Notes under the pieces: model-generated
Told to the model about the DNA's origin: nothing
The model's database searches: none
What the model saw: the letters and a program-made list of their open reading frames with translations, nothing else
Translations under genes and position numbers: made by a program
DNA from: Schumannella luteola
GTDB lineage: Bacteria; Actinomycetota; Actinomycetes; Actinomycetales; Microbacteriaceae
Assembly (NCBI RefSeq): GCF_013408685.1
Contig: NZ_JACBZY010000001.1
Coordinates: forward strand, 3,038,001-3,102,000
Reading direction: 5' to 3'
Length of the DNA: 64,000 nt
Shown here: positions 1 through 8,945 of the stretch, in pieces
How positions within the stretch are numbered: the first letter of the stretch is position 1
Layout of the letters: each line of letters starts with the position of its first letter

Positions 1-8
1 GGGCGGAT

Positions 9-32
9 CGGCATCGGCATCGGCATCGGCAT
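9..32. repeat. four tandem CGGCAT hexamers at window edge
   Basis: The hexamer CGGCAT is repeated four times without change. On the plus strand one frame reads an Ile-Gly alternation that stops at TGA 40-42, so this could be the 3' end of a gene entering from the left. On the minus strand it would read Asp-Ala repeats. Too little sequence is present to decide whether it is coding. Confidence 0.6.
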
Positions 33-55
33 CGAACGGTGAGGACAGGAGCCGC

Positions 56-3000
56 TCAGACGACGCAGTTCGGCCCGAGCAGGCTCTTCAGCTCGCCGTA
101 GAGGTCGGCGGTCACCGACACCGGGAACGGCACCTCGAACATCCGCGCAAGATCGCCGCGCACCAGACGCAGCCGCACCTCGTTGTCGCCGGCGTGCCGG
201 ATCAGCACGTCGTTGAGCCGGGTGACGACCTCGGTCGTCGCGCGGTGCTCCTGCATCGAGATCACGAGCGGACCCGAGCCGAGCGAGGCGCCGAGATCGG
301 GCGTGAACATGCTCTGCGCGTGCAGGCTCTTGCCGTCGTCGCGCATGCTCACGCGACCGCGGATCACGACGACCGAGTCGCTCGTGAGCGCCGGCGAGAA
401 CTCCTGGTACGTCTTGCCCAGGAACATGATGCTGATCTCGCCGCCGAAGTCCTCGAGCTCGACGATGCCGTAGGGGTTGCCCGAGTTGCGTGCGATGCGA
501 TGCTGCACGCCCGTGAGCAGACCTGCGACGGTGACGATCTCGCCGTCGCCGATCGACTCGCTCGCGAGCAGATCGGCGATGCCCATCTGCGCGTGCTTGG
601 CGAGCGGGATCTCGAGGCCGGCGAGGGGGTGATCGCTGACGTACAGGCCGAGCATGTCGCGCTCGAAGGCGAGCTTGTCGCGCTTCGACCACTCCGGGCG
701 CTCGGGAACGTGGTCGACCGCATCCGGCTCGTCCCACAGGCTGTCGAAGTCGAATCCGACCTGGCCGTTCGCCTCGTTGCGCTTCACCGCGACCGAGGCC
801 TCGACGGCCTCCTCGTGGATCTCGACCAGCGAGCGCCGCGTCGCACCAAGCGAGTCGAAGGCGCCCGCCTTGATGAGCGACTCGACCGTGCGCTTGTTGG
901 TGGCCTGCAGCGGCACCTTGCGCAGGTAGTCGTGGAAGGAGGTGAAGCGCCCCTTCTCCTCGCGCGCCTGGCGCACGTGCTCGACCACGTTCGAACCTAC
1001 GTTGCGCACCGCGCCGAGGCCGAAGCGGATGTCCTCGCCGACGGCCGAGAAGAAGTTGATCGACTCGTTGACGTCGGGCGCGAGCACCGTGATGCCCATG
1101 CGCCGGCATTCGTTGAGGTAGAGCGCGAGCTTGTCGCGGGCATCGCCGACGCTCGTCAGCAGCGCCGCCATGTACTCGGCCGGATAGTGCGCCTTGAGGT
1201 AGGCGGTCCAGTAGCTGAGCACGCCGTAGGCGGCCGAGTGCGCCTTGTTGAAGGCGTAGTCGGAGAACGGCAGCAGGATCTCCCACAACGTCGCGACCGC
1301 GGCATCCGAGAAGCCGTTGTCGTTCATGCCCTTGCGGAAGCCCTCGTACTGCTTGTCGAGCTCGGACTTCTTCTTCTTGCCCATCGCGCGACGCAGGATG
1401 TCGGCCTGACCGAGCGAGAACCCGGCGACCTTCTGCGCGATCGCCATGACCTGCTCCTGGTAGATGATCAGGCCGTAGCTGGTCTCGAGGGTCTCCTTGA
1501 GCGGCTCGGCCAGCTCGGGGTGGATCGGCGTGATCTCCTGCTGGCCGTTCTTGCGCAGGGCGTAGTTGATGTGCGAGTTCGCACCCATCGGGCCCGGGCG
1601 GTACAGCGCGATGAGGGCCGAGATGTCTTCGAAGTTGTCGGGCTTCATCATGCGCATGAGCGAGCGCATGGGGCCGCCGTCGAGCTGGAACACGCCGAGC
1701 GAATCGCCGCGGGCCAGCAGGTCGTAGGCGTCGCGGTCGTCGAAGTCGAGGTCTTCGAGCACCGGGCGGAAGCCGCGGTTGGTCTCGATGTTGTCGAGGG
1801 CGTCGTCGATGATCGTGAGGTTGCGCAGCCCCAGGAAGTCCATCTTGATCAGACCGAGCGACTCCGCGGCGGGATAGTCGAACTGGGTGACGATCTGGCC
1901 GTCCTGCTCCCGCTTCATGATCGGGATGATGTCGATCAGCGGATCGGACGACATGATCACGCCGGCCGCGTGCACGCCCCACTGGCGCTTCAGCCCCTCG
2001 AGGCCGAGCGCCGTCTCGAAGACCTTCTTCGCATCCGGGTCGCTGTCGATGACGGCGCGGAAGTCGGCCGCCTCCTTGTAGCGCTCGTGCTTAGGGTCGA
2101 TGATGCCGGCGAGCGGGATGTCCTTCGCCATGATCGGCGCCGGCATCGCCTTGGTGAGCTTCTCGCCCATGCCGAAGGGGAAGCCGAGCACGCGGCTCGA
2201 GTCCTTGAGCGCCTGCTTGCTCTTGATCGTGCCGTAGGTGACGATCTGGGCGACGCGCTCCGAGCCGTACTTCTCGGTGACGTAGCGGATGACCTCACCA
2301 CGCCGACGCTCGTCGAAGTCGACGTCGAAGTCGGGCATCGAGACGCGGTCGGGGTTGAGGAAGCGCTCGAAGATCAGACCGTGCCGCAGCGGGTCGAGAT
2401 CGGTGATCTTCATGGCGTAGGCGGCCATCGAGCCGGCACCGGAGCCACGGCCCGGTCCGACGCGGATGCCGTTGTCCTTCGACCAGTTGATGAAGTCGGC
2501 GACGACGAGGAAGTAGCCGGGGAAGCCCATCTGCGTGATGACGCCGACCTCGTAGTCGGCCTGCTTGCGAACCTCGTCGGGGATGCCACCCGGGTAGCGG
2601 TAGTCGAGGCCCTTCTCGACCTCCTTGACGAACCAGCTCTCCTCGCTCTCGCCCTCCGGCACGGGGTAGCGCGGCATGTAGTTGGCCGAGGTGTTGAATT
2701 CGACCTTGCAGCGCTCGGCGATCGCGAGCGTGTTGTCGCAGGCCTCGGGCAGGTCGCGGAAGAGCTGGCGCATCTGCTCGGGCGTCTTGAGGTAGAACTC
2801 GTCGGCGTCGAACTTGAAGCGGTTCGGGTCGTCGAGGGTCGAGCCCGACTGCACGCAGAGCAGCGCCGCGTGCGAGGTCGCGTCGTGCGCGTGCGTGTAG
2901 TGCAGATCGTTGGTCGCGACCATCGGGATGCCGAGATCCTTGGCGAGACGGATCAGGTCGTTCATGATCCGCTTCTCGATGCCGAGACCGTGGTCCATGA

Positions 3001-3568
3001 TCTCGGCGTAGAAGTTCTCCTTGCCGAAGATGTCGCGGAACTCGGCAGCGGCCTTGACCGCCTCGTCGTACTGGCCGAGCCGCAGGCGGGTCTGCACCTC
3101 GCCCGACGGGCATCCCGTCGTGGCGATGATGCCCTCGTGGTAGGTCTCGAGCAGCTCGCGGTCCATGCGCGGCTTGAAGTAGTAGCCCTCGAGTGACGCC
3201 TTCGACGAGAGGCGGAAGAGGTTGTGCATGCCGGTCGTGTTCTCGGCCAGCAGCGTCATGTGCGTGTACGCGCCCGAGCCGGAGACATCGTCCCCGCCGC
3301 CGTCGCCCCAGCGCACGCGGGTCTTGTCGCTGCGGTGGGTGCGCGGGGTGAGGTAGGCCTCGGTGCCGATGATCGGGTTGACCCCCGCGGCGGTCGCCTG
3401 CTTCCAGAAGTCGAAGGCGCCGAAGGTGTTGCCGTGGTCGGTGACCGCGACCGCGGGCATCCCCTGCTCGGCGACCGCGCTCACCAGGTCGCCGATGCGG
3501 GCCGCGCCGTCGAGCATCGAGTACTCGCTGTGCACGTGCAGGTGGACGAAGGAATCGCTCGAGGCCAC
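56..3568 (-). CDS. dnaE: DNA polymerase III alpha subunit (DnaE1 type)
   Basis: This is the replicative C-family DNA polymerase, the catalytic subunit of the replisome. The 1170 residues match the usual DnaE1 length. An N-terminal PHP domain begins with HLHVHSEYS (about residues 9-17) and keeps its metal-binding histidines. In actinobacterial DnaE1 this domain acts as the proofreading exonuclease. The polymerase core carries the PDFDVDF motif (about residues 409-415) with two catalytic aspartates, and an OB-fold region lies near the C-terminus. The start is GTG with GGAAG about 8 nt upstream. The gene lies 86 nt downstream of the rluD-type gene on the same strand, a common actinobacterial order (lspA-rluD-dnaE). 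Nothing appears truncated. Confidence 0.98.
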   Translation of the reverse strand: MASSDSFVHLHVHSEYSMLDGAARIGDLVSAVAEQGMPAVAVTDHGNTFGAFDFWKQATAAGVNPIIGTEAYLTPRTHRSDKTRVRWGDGGGDDVSGSGAYTHMTLLAENTTGMHNLFRLSSKASLEGYYFKPRMDRELLETYHEGIIATTGCPSGEVQTRLRLGQYDEAVKAAAEFRDIFGKENFYAEIMDHGLGIEKRIMNDLIRLAKDLGIPMVATNDLHYTHAHDATSHAALLCVQSGSTLDDPNRFKFDADEFYLKTPEQMRQLFRDLPEACDNTLAIAERCKVEFNTSANYMPRYPVPEGESEESWFVKEVEKGLDYRYPGGIPDEVRKQADYEVGVITQMGFPGYFLVVADFINWSKDNGIRVGPGRGSGAGSMAAYAMKITDLDPLRHGLIFERFLNPDRVSMPDFDVDFDERRRGEVIRYVTEKYGSERVAQIVTYGTIKSKQALKDSSRVLGFPFGMGEKLTKAMPAPIMAKDIPLAGIIDPKHERYKEAADFRAVIDSDPDAKKVFETALGLEGLKRQWGVHAAGVIMSSDPLIDIIPIMKREQDGQIVTQFDYPAAESLGLIKMDFLGLRNLTIIDDALDNIETNRGFRPVLEDLDFDDRDAYDLLARGDSLGVFQLDGGPMRSLMRMMKPDNFEDISALIALYRPGPMGANSHINYALRKNGQQEITPIHPELAEPLKETLETSYGLIIYQEQVMAIAQKVAGFSLGQADILRRAMGKKKKSELDKQYEGFRKGMNDNGFSDAAVATLWEILLPFSDYAFNKAHSAAYGVLSYWTAYLKAHYPAEYMAALLTSVGDARDKLALYLNECRRMGITVLAPDVNESINFFSAVGEDIRFGLGAVRNVGSNVVEHVRQAREEKGRFTSFHDYLRKVPLQATNKRTVESLIKAGAFDSLGATRRSLVEIHEEAVEASVAVKRNEANGQVGFDFDSLWDEPDAVDHVPERPEWSKRDKLAFERDMLGLYVSDHPLAGLEIPLAKHAQMGIADLLASESIGDGEIVTVAGLLTGVQHRIARNSGNPYGIVELEDFGGEISIMFLGKTYQEFSPALTSDSVVVIRGRVSMRDDGKSLHAQSMFTPDLGASLGSGPLVISMQEHRATTEVVTRLNDVLIRHAGDNEVRLRLVRGDLARMFEVPFPVSVTADLYGELKSLLGPNCVV

Positions 3569-3654
3569 GGGCTCGCTTCCGTCAGAGATGGTGGTGATGC
3601 GCGGGCCCGCCGCGTCGTCAGCGGGCTCTGCGTAGTCAGAGGATAGGCGCGACC

Positions 3655-4578
3655 TCAGTCAGCGCGCAGGGTCTCCAGCGCGTGTTCCAGATCGGCCGGG
3701 TAGGCGCTCTCGAAGAGCACGTACTCGCCGGTCGCGGGGTGCACGAAGCCGAGCTTCATGGCGTGCAGCCACTGGCGCTCGAGCCCGAGTCGCGCCGAGA
3801 GCGTCGGGTCGGCCCCGTAGAGCGTGTCGCCGACGCAGGGGTGCCGCTGGGCGGCCATGTGCACGCGGATCTGGTGCGTGCGCCCGGTCTCGAGGTGGAT
3901 CTCGAGCAGGGTCGCCCGGCGCATGGCCTCGAGCGTCGCGTAGTGCGTGACGCTCGGCTTGCCCTCGGCGGTCACCGCGAACTTCCACGAGGAGCCGGGG
4001 TGACGGCCGATGGGCGCGTCGATCGTGCCGGTGAAGGGGTCGGGATGGCCCTGCACGACCGCGTGGTAGATCTTGTCGACCGTGCGGTCGTGGAAGGCGC
4101 GCTTGAGACCGGAGTAGGCGTGCTCGCTCTTGGCGACGACCATCAGCCCGCTCGTGCCGACGTCGAGCCGGTGCACGATGCCGGCGCGCTCGGCGGCGCC
4201 GGAGGTCGCGATGCGGAAGCCCGCGCCGGCGAGGGCGCCGAGCACGGTCGGGCCATCCCAGCCGCTGGCCGGATGCGCGGCGACGCCGACCGGCTTGTCG
4301 ATCACGACCAGGTCGTCGTCGTCGTGGACGATCTCGAAGCCCGGCACGAGCTGCGGCACGATCGTCGGACCCGACTTCGGCGTCCAGCTCACCTCGAGCC
4401 AGCCGTCGGCGTGCAGGCGGTCGCTCTTGCCGAGCTCGCGGCCGTCGAGGGTCGCGCCTCCGGCTTCGAGCACCTCGACGGCGAAGCTGCGCGAGAAGCC
4501 GAGCAGACGCGCGAGGGCGGCGTCGGCGCGCTCCCCCGCCAGGCCGTCGGGCACGGGCAGGCTGCGGGTCTCGCTCAC
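3655..4578 (-). CDS. rluD: RluA/RluD-family pseudouridine synthase
   Basis: Predicted 23S rRNA pseudouridine synthase, 307 residues. An S4 RNA-binding domain occupies about residues 15-70, followed by the catalytic domain with the [10 protein letters not shown] motif, whose Asp139 is the expected catalytic residue. The RTHQIRVHM signature of the family follows. Its start codon overlaps the lspA stop by 4 nt (ATGA), so it is translationally coupled to lspA. The rluD label follows family and gene order. The exact rRNA position modified cannot be read from sequence alone. Confidence 0.93.
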   Translation of the reverse strand: MSETRSLPVPDGLAGERADAALARLLGFSRSFAVEVLEAGGATLDGRELGKSDRLHADGWLEVSWTPKSGPTIVPQLVPGFEIVHDDDDLVVIDKPVGVAAHPASGWDGPTVLGALAGAGFRIATSGAAERAGIVHRLDVGTSGLMVVAKSEHAYSGLKRAFHDRTVDKIYHAVVQGHPDPFTGTIDAPIGRHPGSSWKFAVTAEGKPSVTHYATLEAMRRATLLEIHLETGRTHQIRVHMAAQRHPCVGDTLYGADPTLSARLGLERQWLHAMKLGFVHPATGEYVLFESAYPADLEHALETLRAD

Positions 4579-5183
4579 GAGCGGGTCGTCTCGTCGTCGG
4601 AGGCGGCCGAGGCCTCGGAGGCGGCAGCGGAGTCCGCCCGCGGCTCAGGCGCCCGCCGCGAGCCGTCGAGCCCGACGCCGCGCAGCACGAGGATCACGAA
4701 CAGCGCCATGCCGACCGTGATGCCGACATCGGCCACGTTGAAGATCGCCGGGAAGCCCCAGACCTGGATGAAATCGACCACGTGGCCGCGGGCGAACCCG
4801 GGCTCGCGGAACAGCCGATCCGTCAGGTTGCCGAGCGCGCCGGCGAGCACGAGTCCGAAGACGACCGCCCAGAGCAGGGAACGGATGCGGCGCGAGTACC
4901 AGACGACGAACCCCACGACGGCGACGGCCGCGATCGAGAAGATCCACGTCATCCCGGTCGCCAGCGAGAAGGCGGCGCCCGGGTTGCGCACGAAGTGCAG
5001 CTGGACGAGGTCGCCCAGCAGGGGCTGGATCGAGCCCTCGACCAGGTTCTGGACGATGAGGGCCTTGGTCAGCTGGTCGACGCCGTAGACGATGCCGGCG
5101 ACGACGACGATGAGCGCGATCGCCGCGACGCCGCGCCCCCGTGGGGGACGCGGCGTCGCGCGATCGTCACTCTCCGCGGGCAA
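4575..5183 (-). CDS. lspA: lipoprotein signal peptidase II
   Basis: Membrane aspartyl protease that cleaves the signal peptide of diacylglyceryl-modified prolipoproteins. The 202 residues contain four hydrophobic segments (about 20-38, 76-95, 103-120, 147-173). The two catalytic aspartates are visible as Asp137 in VVDF and Asp152 in FNVAD, with the conserved GNLTDR between segments. A C-terminal tail of about 25 residues, Ala/Ser/Asp-rich, is longer than usual. The ATG chosen overlaps the divIVA end by 17 nt. The first 20 residues are Pro/Arg-rich and lie over a strong RNA hairpin, so a slightly later start is possible. Confidence 0.96.
   Translation of the reverse strand: MPAESDDRATPRPPRGRGVAAIALIVVVAGIVYGVDQLTKALIVQNLVEGSIQPLLGDLVQLHFVRNPGAAFSLATGMTWIFSIAAVAVVGFVVWYSRRIRSLLWAVVFGLVLAGALGNLTDRLFREPGFARGHVVDFIQVWGFPAIFNVADVGITVGMALFVILVLRGVGLDGSRRAPEPRADSAAASEASAASDDETTRS
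5124..5160 (-). other. strong hairpin at divIVA-lspA junction
   Basis: Two perfectly complementary 12-nt arms (5124-5135 and 5149-5160) flank a C5/G5 stretch. The structure lies just after the divIVA stop codon and inside the first codons of lspA. It has no following T-run, so it is more likely an mRNA processing, attenuation or translational-control element than a full terminator. Confidence 0.55.
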
Positions 5184-6018
5184 AGCCGCTGCGCTCGGCG
5201 CTCTCGGTCACCGGGGCGGCGACGAACGAGGGCACCGCGGCCGGCGTGGCGCCGGCGGCGTCGCTCGACTCGGGCGCGAGCGAGCCCGCGTTCTCGAGCT
5301 CGCTCAGCTGGCCCTGGATGTAGCTCTTCAGCTGGGCGCGGTACTCCGACTCGAAGCCGCGCAGCTGGTCGATCTCGCTCTGGATGCCGGCGCGCTCGGT
5401 TTCGAGCTCGGCCTTCTGCGTCTCGAGCTGGCCGAGGGTCTGGCGCTTCTTCTCGTCGGCGTCGGCGAGCGTCTGACGCTTGGTCTCCTCGCCCTCGGCC
5501 ACGAGCTGGCGCTGCTGCTCCTGCGCGTCGGAGACGACGCGGGCGGCCGTGGCGTGGCCCTCGGCGATGAGCGCGTCGCGCTTCTCGACGCCCTCGCGCA
5601 CGTGGTCGTCGTGCAGGCGGCGGGCGAGCTGCAGCAGGTTGTTCGTCGACGTGGTGTCGGAGACGTGGTCGGGCTCGGGCACGGCGACCGGCGTGGGCGC
5701 GAAGGTCGTCGCCTCGGCCGCGGCGGGAGCGGCGGCGACCGGCTCGGGCGTCGGCTCCGGCTCGGGAGCGGCGACCGGCTCGGGCTCGGCGGGAGCCGCG
5801 GCGACCGGAGCGGCGCTGCCGCCGCTGCGCTGCAGCTCGTTGATGCGCGCCTCGCCGGCGACGAGGCGCTGACGCAGCTCCTCGTTCTCCTGGTTCAGGC
5901 GACGCAGCTCGACGACGACCTCGTCGAGGAAGTCGTCGACCTCGTCCTGGTCATAGCCCTCGCGGAACTTGGTCGGGTTGAATCGCTTGTTGACAACGTC
6001 TTCCGGTGACAGCGCCAT
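5167..6018 (-). CDS. divIVA: DivIVA/Wag31 polar-growth scaffold
   Basis: Coiled-coil protein that marks cell poles and septa and recruits wall-synthesis machinery in actinobacteria. The first 20 residues (MALSPEDVVNKRFNPTKFRE) are the diagnostic DivIVA N-terminal membrane-binding motif. Coiled coil follows (about 30-65 and 130-250), split by a Pro/Glu/Ala-rich insert at about 70-115 as seen in Wag31 relatives. The length is 283 residues. The start is supported by GAGGT 7 nt upstream. It is separated from sepF by 245 nt containing a perfect hairpin, so it probably has its own promoter. Wag31 is a known Ser/Thr kinase substrate, and a PASTA kinase is encoded about 21 kb away. Confidence 0.96.
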   Translation of the reverse strand: MALSPEDVVNKRFNPTKFREGYDQDEVDDFLDEVVVELRRLNQENEELRQRLVAGEARINELQRSGGSAAPVAAAPAEPEPVAAPEPEPTPEPVAAAPAAAEATTFAPTPVAVPEPDHVSDTTSTNNLLQLARRLHDDHVREGVEKRDALIAEGHATAARVVSDAQEQQRQLVAEGEETKRQTLADADEKKRQTLGQLETQKAELETERAGIQSEIDQLRGFESEYRAQLKSYIQGQLSELENAGSLAPESSDAAGATPAAVPSFVAAPVTESAERSGFARGE

Positions 6019-6189
6019 GGCGATACCTCACACTCTCTCAAGGCCTGCGGAACGGCGCGATCTGAGCCAGGCATGCCGGTCGGGTATCGCGCGCTGACGA
6101 CAACCCTACCGCGCGCGATCCTGACGACGACCTCCGTGCCGGGCCTGTCGCGACGCACGCGGTCACGCCCCGGGCGAGGCACGCATGAC

Positions 6190-6224
6190 GATGCCCCCGC
6201 ATCCGTCAGGGATGCGGGGGCATC
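6190..6224 (-). terminator. 15-bp perfect hairpin between sepF and divIVA
   Basis: Arms 6190-6204 and 6210-6224 are exact complements around the 5-nt loop GTCAG. No T-tract follows on the minus strand. In this GC-rich genome such a stem may still terminate or attenuate transcription from sepF into divIVA. The rest of the 245-nt gap (6019-6263) shows no open frame resembling the YggT membrane protein usually found here. Confidence 0.6.
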
Positions 6225-6263
6225 GCGCGCCTCGCGGCGCCGGGGGTTCGGGGAGCCGGAGGC

Positions 6264-6722
6264 TCAGTGCGCGAAGAAGCCGGCCTCGACGTCGGTCTCC
6301 GACTCGCTCTGCTCGCCACTGACCGCGACGTGCTGCGGCGAGAGCAGGAAGACCTTGCTCGTGACGCGCTCGATCGTGCCCTGCAGGCCCTGGGAGAGGC
6401 CGCTCGCGAAGTCGATGAGGCGGCGGGCGTCGCCGTCGCTCATCTGGCTCAGGTTGATGATGACCGGGATGCCCTCGCGGAAGCTCTCGGCGATGACGCG
6501 GGCGTCCTTGTACTGGCGGGGGTGAACCGTGAGGATCTCGTTCATGTCGCTCGGCGCTGCCGCACGCGCGGGGGTCGGGCGACGCAGCGGCGTCACGGGG
6601 GCACGGGTCGGCGCGGCAGCGGCGGGGGCCGGCGCGACAGGCTGCTGGGGGGCCTCAGGCTCGTCGTACTCCTCGTCGGCCAGACCGAGATAGACCATGG
6701 TCTTGCGCAGCGGGTTCGCCAT
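6264..6722 (-). CDS. sepF: SepF cell-division protein
   Basis: Cytoplasmic FtsZ partner that tethers the Z-ring to the membrane in bacteria lacking FtsA. The 152 residues begin with a short amphipathic segment ([15 protein letters not shown]), the membrane anchor, followed by an Ala/Pro-rich linker (about 25-55). The globular DUF552 domain (about 58-140) includes the [18 protein letters not shown] and [12 protein letters not shown] regions. GGAGG just upstream supports the ATG. It sits in the ftsZ-yggS-sepF order expected for actinobacteria. Confidence 0.96.
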   Translation of the reverse strand: MANPLRKTMVYLGLADEEYDEPEAPQQPVAPAPAAAAPTRAPVTPLRRPTPARAAAPSDMNEILTVHPRQYKDARVIAESFREGIPVIINLSQMSDGDARRLIDFASGLSQGLQGTIERVTSKVFLLSPQHVAVSGEQSESETDVEAGFFAH

Positions 6723-6755
6723 TTCGTCCTCCGGGGATCGTGGTTCGTGTCGAGA

Positions 6756-7463
6756 TTAACCGCGGGGAGGGCGATTCCCCGTGATTGCGGTCCCGATGCG
6801 AAGGTGTGTCGCGCCCTCGAGGATCGCCTCGGCGTAGTCGCCCGACATGCCGGCCGAGATCGCGGTCGCGCTCGGCGCGAGCTCGCGCAGCCCCTCCGAC
6901 ACCGCCCGCAGTCGGGCGAAGGCGGGCCGCGGCTCGGCGCCGAGCGGGGCGACCGCCATGACGCCGACGAGGTCCAGTCCGGGAGTGCCGAGGATGCGCT
7001 CGGCCAGCGACGCGACCCGGCTCGGCGCGGCTCCCCCGCGTCCGGCCTCCCCGGCCTCGGCGGCGGCGTCGGTCTCCGGGTCGAGGTCGACCTGCAGGAA
7101 CACCTCGACCGGCGGGGCGTCGGCGGCGGAGCGACCCAGCGCATCCACCACCGAGTCGCGGTCGAGCGAGTGCAGCACCTGCGCGTACTCGCGCACCTGC
7201 CGGGCCTTCTTGCTCTGCAGCTGGCCGATGAAGTGCCAGCGCAGGTCGAGATCGGCCAGCTCGTCGGCCTTGGGCCCGGCCTCCTGGTGCCGGCTCTCGC
7301 CCACGTCGCGCACGCCCAGCTCGGCGAGCTCGCGCACGAGCGACGCCGGGTGGAACTTCGTGACGACGATGCGGGTGAGCTCGCCGGGGTCGCGCCCGGC
7401 CGCGCGCGCCGCCTCGGCGATGCGGGCGTCGGTCGCGGCCAGGCGGTCGGCGAGCTCGCTCAC
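6756..7463 (-). CDS. yggS: YggS/PLPBP pyridoxal-phosphate homeostasis protein
   Basis: PLP-binding single-domain TIM-barrel protein of the YggS/PROSC family, thought to buffer pyridoxal phosphate and affect amino-acid pools. The 235 residues include the PLP lysine Lys36 in VVTKFHP, the GESRHQEAGPK segment, and WHFIGQLQSKKAR. The start is GTG, only 3 nt after the ftsZ stop, so the two genes are co-translated. In many actinobacteria a pgeF-type gene lies between ftsZ and yggS. It is absent here. Confidence 0.93.
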   Translation of the reverse strand: MSELADRLAATDARIAEAARAAGRDPGELTRIVVTKFHPASLVRELAELGVRDVGESRHQEAGPKADELADLDLRWHFIGQLQSKKARQVREYAQVLHSLDRDSVVDALGRSAADAPPVEVFLQVDLDPETDAAAEAGEAGRGGAAPSRVASLAERILGTPGLDLVGVMAVAPLGAEPRPAFARLRAVSEGLRELAPSATAISAGMSGDYAEAILEGATHLRIGTAITGNRPPRG

Positions 7464-7466
7464 GGC

Positions 7467-8648
7467 TTACTTGAGGAAGTCGGGGACGTCGATCTCGTCG
7501 TCGTCATCGAAGTCGCGGTCGGCGGCCGGGGCGACGGCGGGCTGCTCGCTCTCGCGGGCGGCCCAGTTGTTCGTCGAGGCCGAGTCGGGCGACGGCGCCG
7601 GGGCGGCGGCCAGACGCTCGGCGGTGCTCGCGGCAGCCGGCGGCGTCGCGCCGGGCAGCGCGGCAGCGGCCTCGTCGCGGTCGAAGGCGCGGGGCGCCGG
7701 CTCGCCGCCGTCGAAGCCGGCGGCGATGACGGTGACGCGCACCTCGTCGCCGAGGGTGTCGTCGATGACGGCGCCGAAGATGATGTTCGCCTCGGGGTGC
7801 ACGGCCTCCTGCACGAGACGGGCCGCGTCGTTGATCTCGAAGATGCCGAGGTTCGATCCGCCCTGGATCGACAGCAGCACGCCGTGGGCGCCGTCGATCG
7901 AGGCCTCGAGCAGCGGGCTCGCGACGGCGAGCTCGGCGGCCTTGATGGCGCGGTCGGCGCCGCGGCTCGCACCGATGCCCATGAGGGCGGAGCCGGCCCC
8001 CTGCATGACGCTCTTGACGTCGGCGAAGTCGAGGTTGATGAGACCCGGGGTGGTGATGAGATCCGTGATGCCCTGCACACCGGCGAGCAGCACCTGGTCG
8101 GCGGTGCTGAAGGCCTCGAGCATCGAGATGCCGCGGTCGCTGATCTCGAGCAGGCGGTCGTTGGGCACGACGATGAGGGTGTCGACCTCGTCCTTCAGGG
8201 TCGCGACGCCCTGCTCCGCCTGGGCCTGGCGACGCTTGCCCTCGAAGCCGAAGGGCTTGGTCACGACGCCGATCGTCAGGGCGCCGATCGACTTGGCGAT
8301 GCGGGCCACGACGGGCGCGCCGCCGGTGCCGGTGCCGCCGCCCTCACCCGCGGTCACGAAGACCATGTCGGCGCCGGCCAGCGCCTCCTCGATCTCCTCG
8401 GCGTGGTCCTCCGCCGCGCGGCGGCCGACCTCGGGGTCGGCGCCGGCGCCGAGTCCGCGGGTCAGCTCGCGGCCGACGTCGAGTTTGACGTCGGCGTCGC
8501 TCATGAGCAGCGCCTGCGCGTCGGTGTTGATCGCGATGAACTCGACTCCGCGGAGTCCGAGCTCGATCATGCGGTTGACGGCGTTGACGCCGCCACCGCC
8601 GATGCCGACGACCTTGATCACGGCGAGGTAGTTCTGGTTTGAAGTCAC
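7467..8648 (-). CDS. ftsZ: cell-division GTPase FtsZ
   Basis: Tubulin-like GTPase that polymerises into the division ring. The 393 residues contain the nucleotide-binding [13 protein letters not shown] start, the GGGTGTGG signature (residues 103-110) and the T7 catalytic loop around NLDFADV. A linker of about 60 residues leads to the conserved C-terminal peptide ending DVPDFLK, the docking site for SepF and FtsW. The start is GTG with GAAGGGG 8 nt upstream. A 297-nt gap separates it from ftsQ and probably carries its own promoters. Confidence 0.98.
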   Translation of the reverse strand: MTSNQNYLAVIKVVGIGGGGVNAVNRMIELGLRGVEFIAINTDAQALLMSDADVKLDVGRELTRGLGAGADPEVGRRAAEDHAEEIEEALAGADMVFVTAGEGGGTGTGGAPVVARIAKSIGALTIGVVTKPFGFEGKRRQAQAEQGVATLKDEVDTLIVVPNDRLLEISDRGISMLEAFSTADQVLLAGVQGITDLITTPGLINLDFADVKSVMQGAGSALMGIGASRGADRAIKAAELAVASPLLEASIDGAHGVLLSIQGGSNLGIFEINDAARLVQEAVHPEANIIFGAVIDDTLGDEVRVTVIAAGFDGGEPAPRAFDRDEAAAALPGATPPAAASTAERLAAAPAPSPDSASTNNWAARESEQPAVAPAADRDFDDDDEIDVPDFLK

Positions 8649-8945
8649 GGCCGGCCCCTTCGAGGATCAACCTTAAACCTCTACTTGAAGCTTAAGATTT
8701 CCTCATCTGTCGAATCTCAGTGATCACGGTAGGGCGCGATCCCGAGCACGACCTCGACCCGCGGGGCGTGTCGCGCGAAGTCGTGCCGGCGAGCCGCTCA
8801 GATGGTCGAGACCGCGAGATCCCCTCGCTTCTCGGGCGTTCGAGAGCACACTGATGCGGCGGCCCCGACCGCACATCGCGGACCGGCGAACGGACAGCTG
8901 GGACGACGGCACCGACACGGATCGAGGGCTCGTCGGCGGGGTCGG
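8649..8945 (-). promoter_or_regulatory. ftsZ upstream region with AT-rich CTTRA-type block
   Basis: The ftsQ-ftsZ gap has no convincing open frame. A low-GC block at 8670-8700 contains three related hexamers, CTTAAA (8672), CTTGAA (8684) and CTTAAG (8691), just upstream of the ftsZ ribosome-binding site. A possible -10 TACCGT lies on the minus strand at 8726-8731. The block looks like a regulator site. Its partner, perhaps the FtsR-type MerR protein encoded at 42287-42988, is a guess. Confidence 0.4.

Noticed and set aside
194-3196. 1000-codon open frame on the plus strand opposite dnaE
   Set aside because: Arg/Val/Glu/His-rich composition with no domain. It is a frame shadow of the dnaE coding strand in high-GC DNA.
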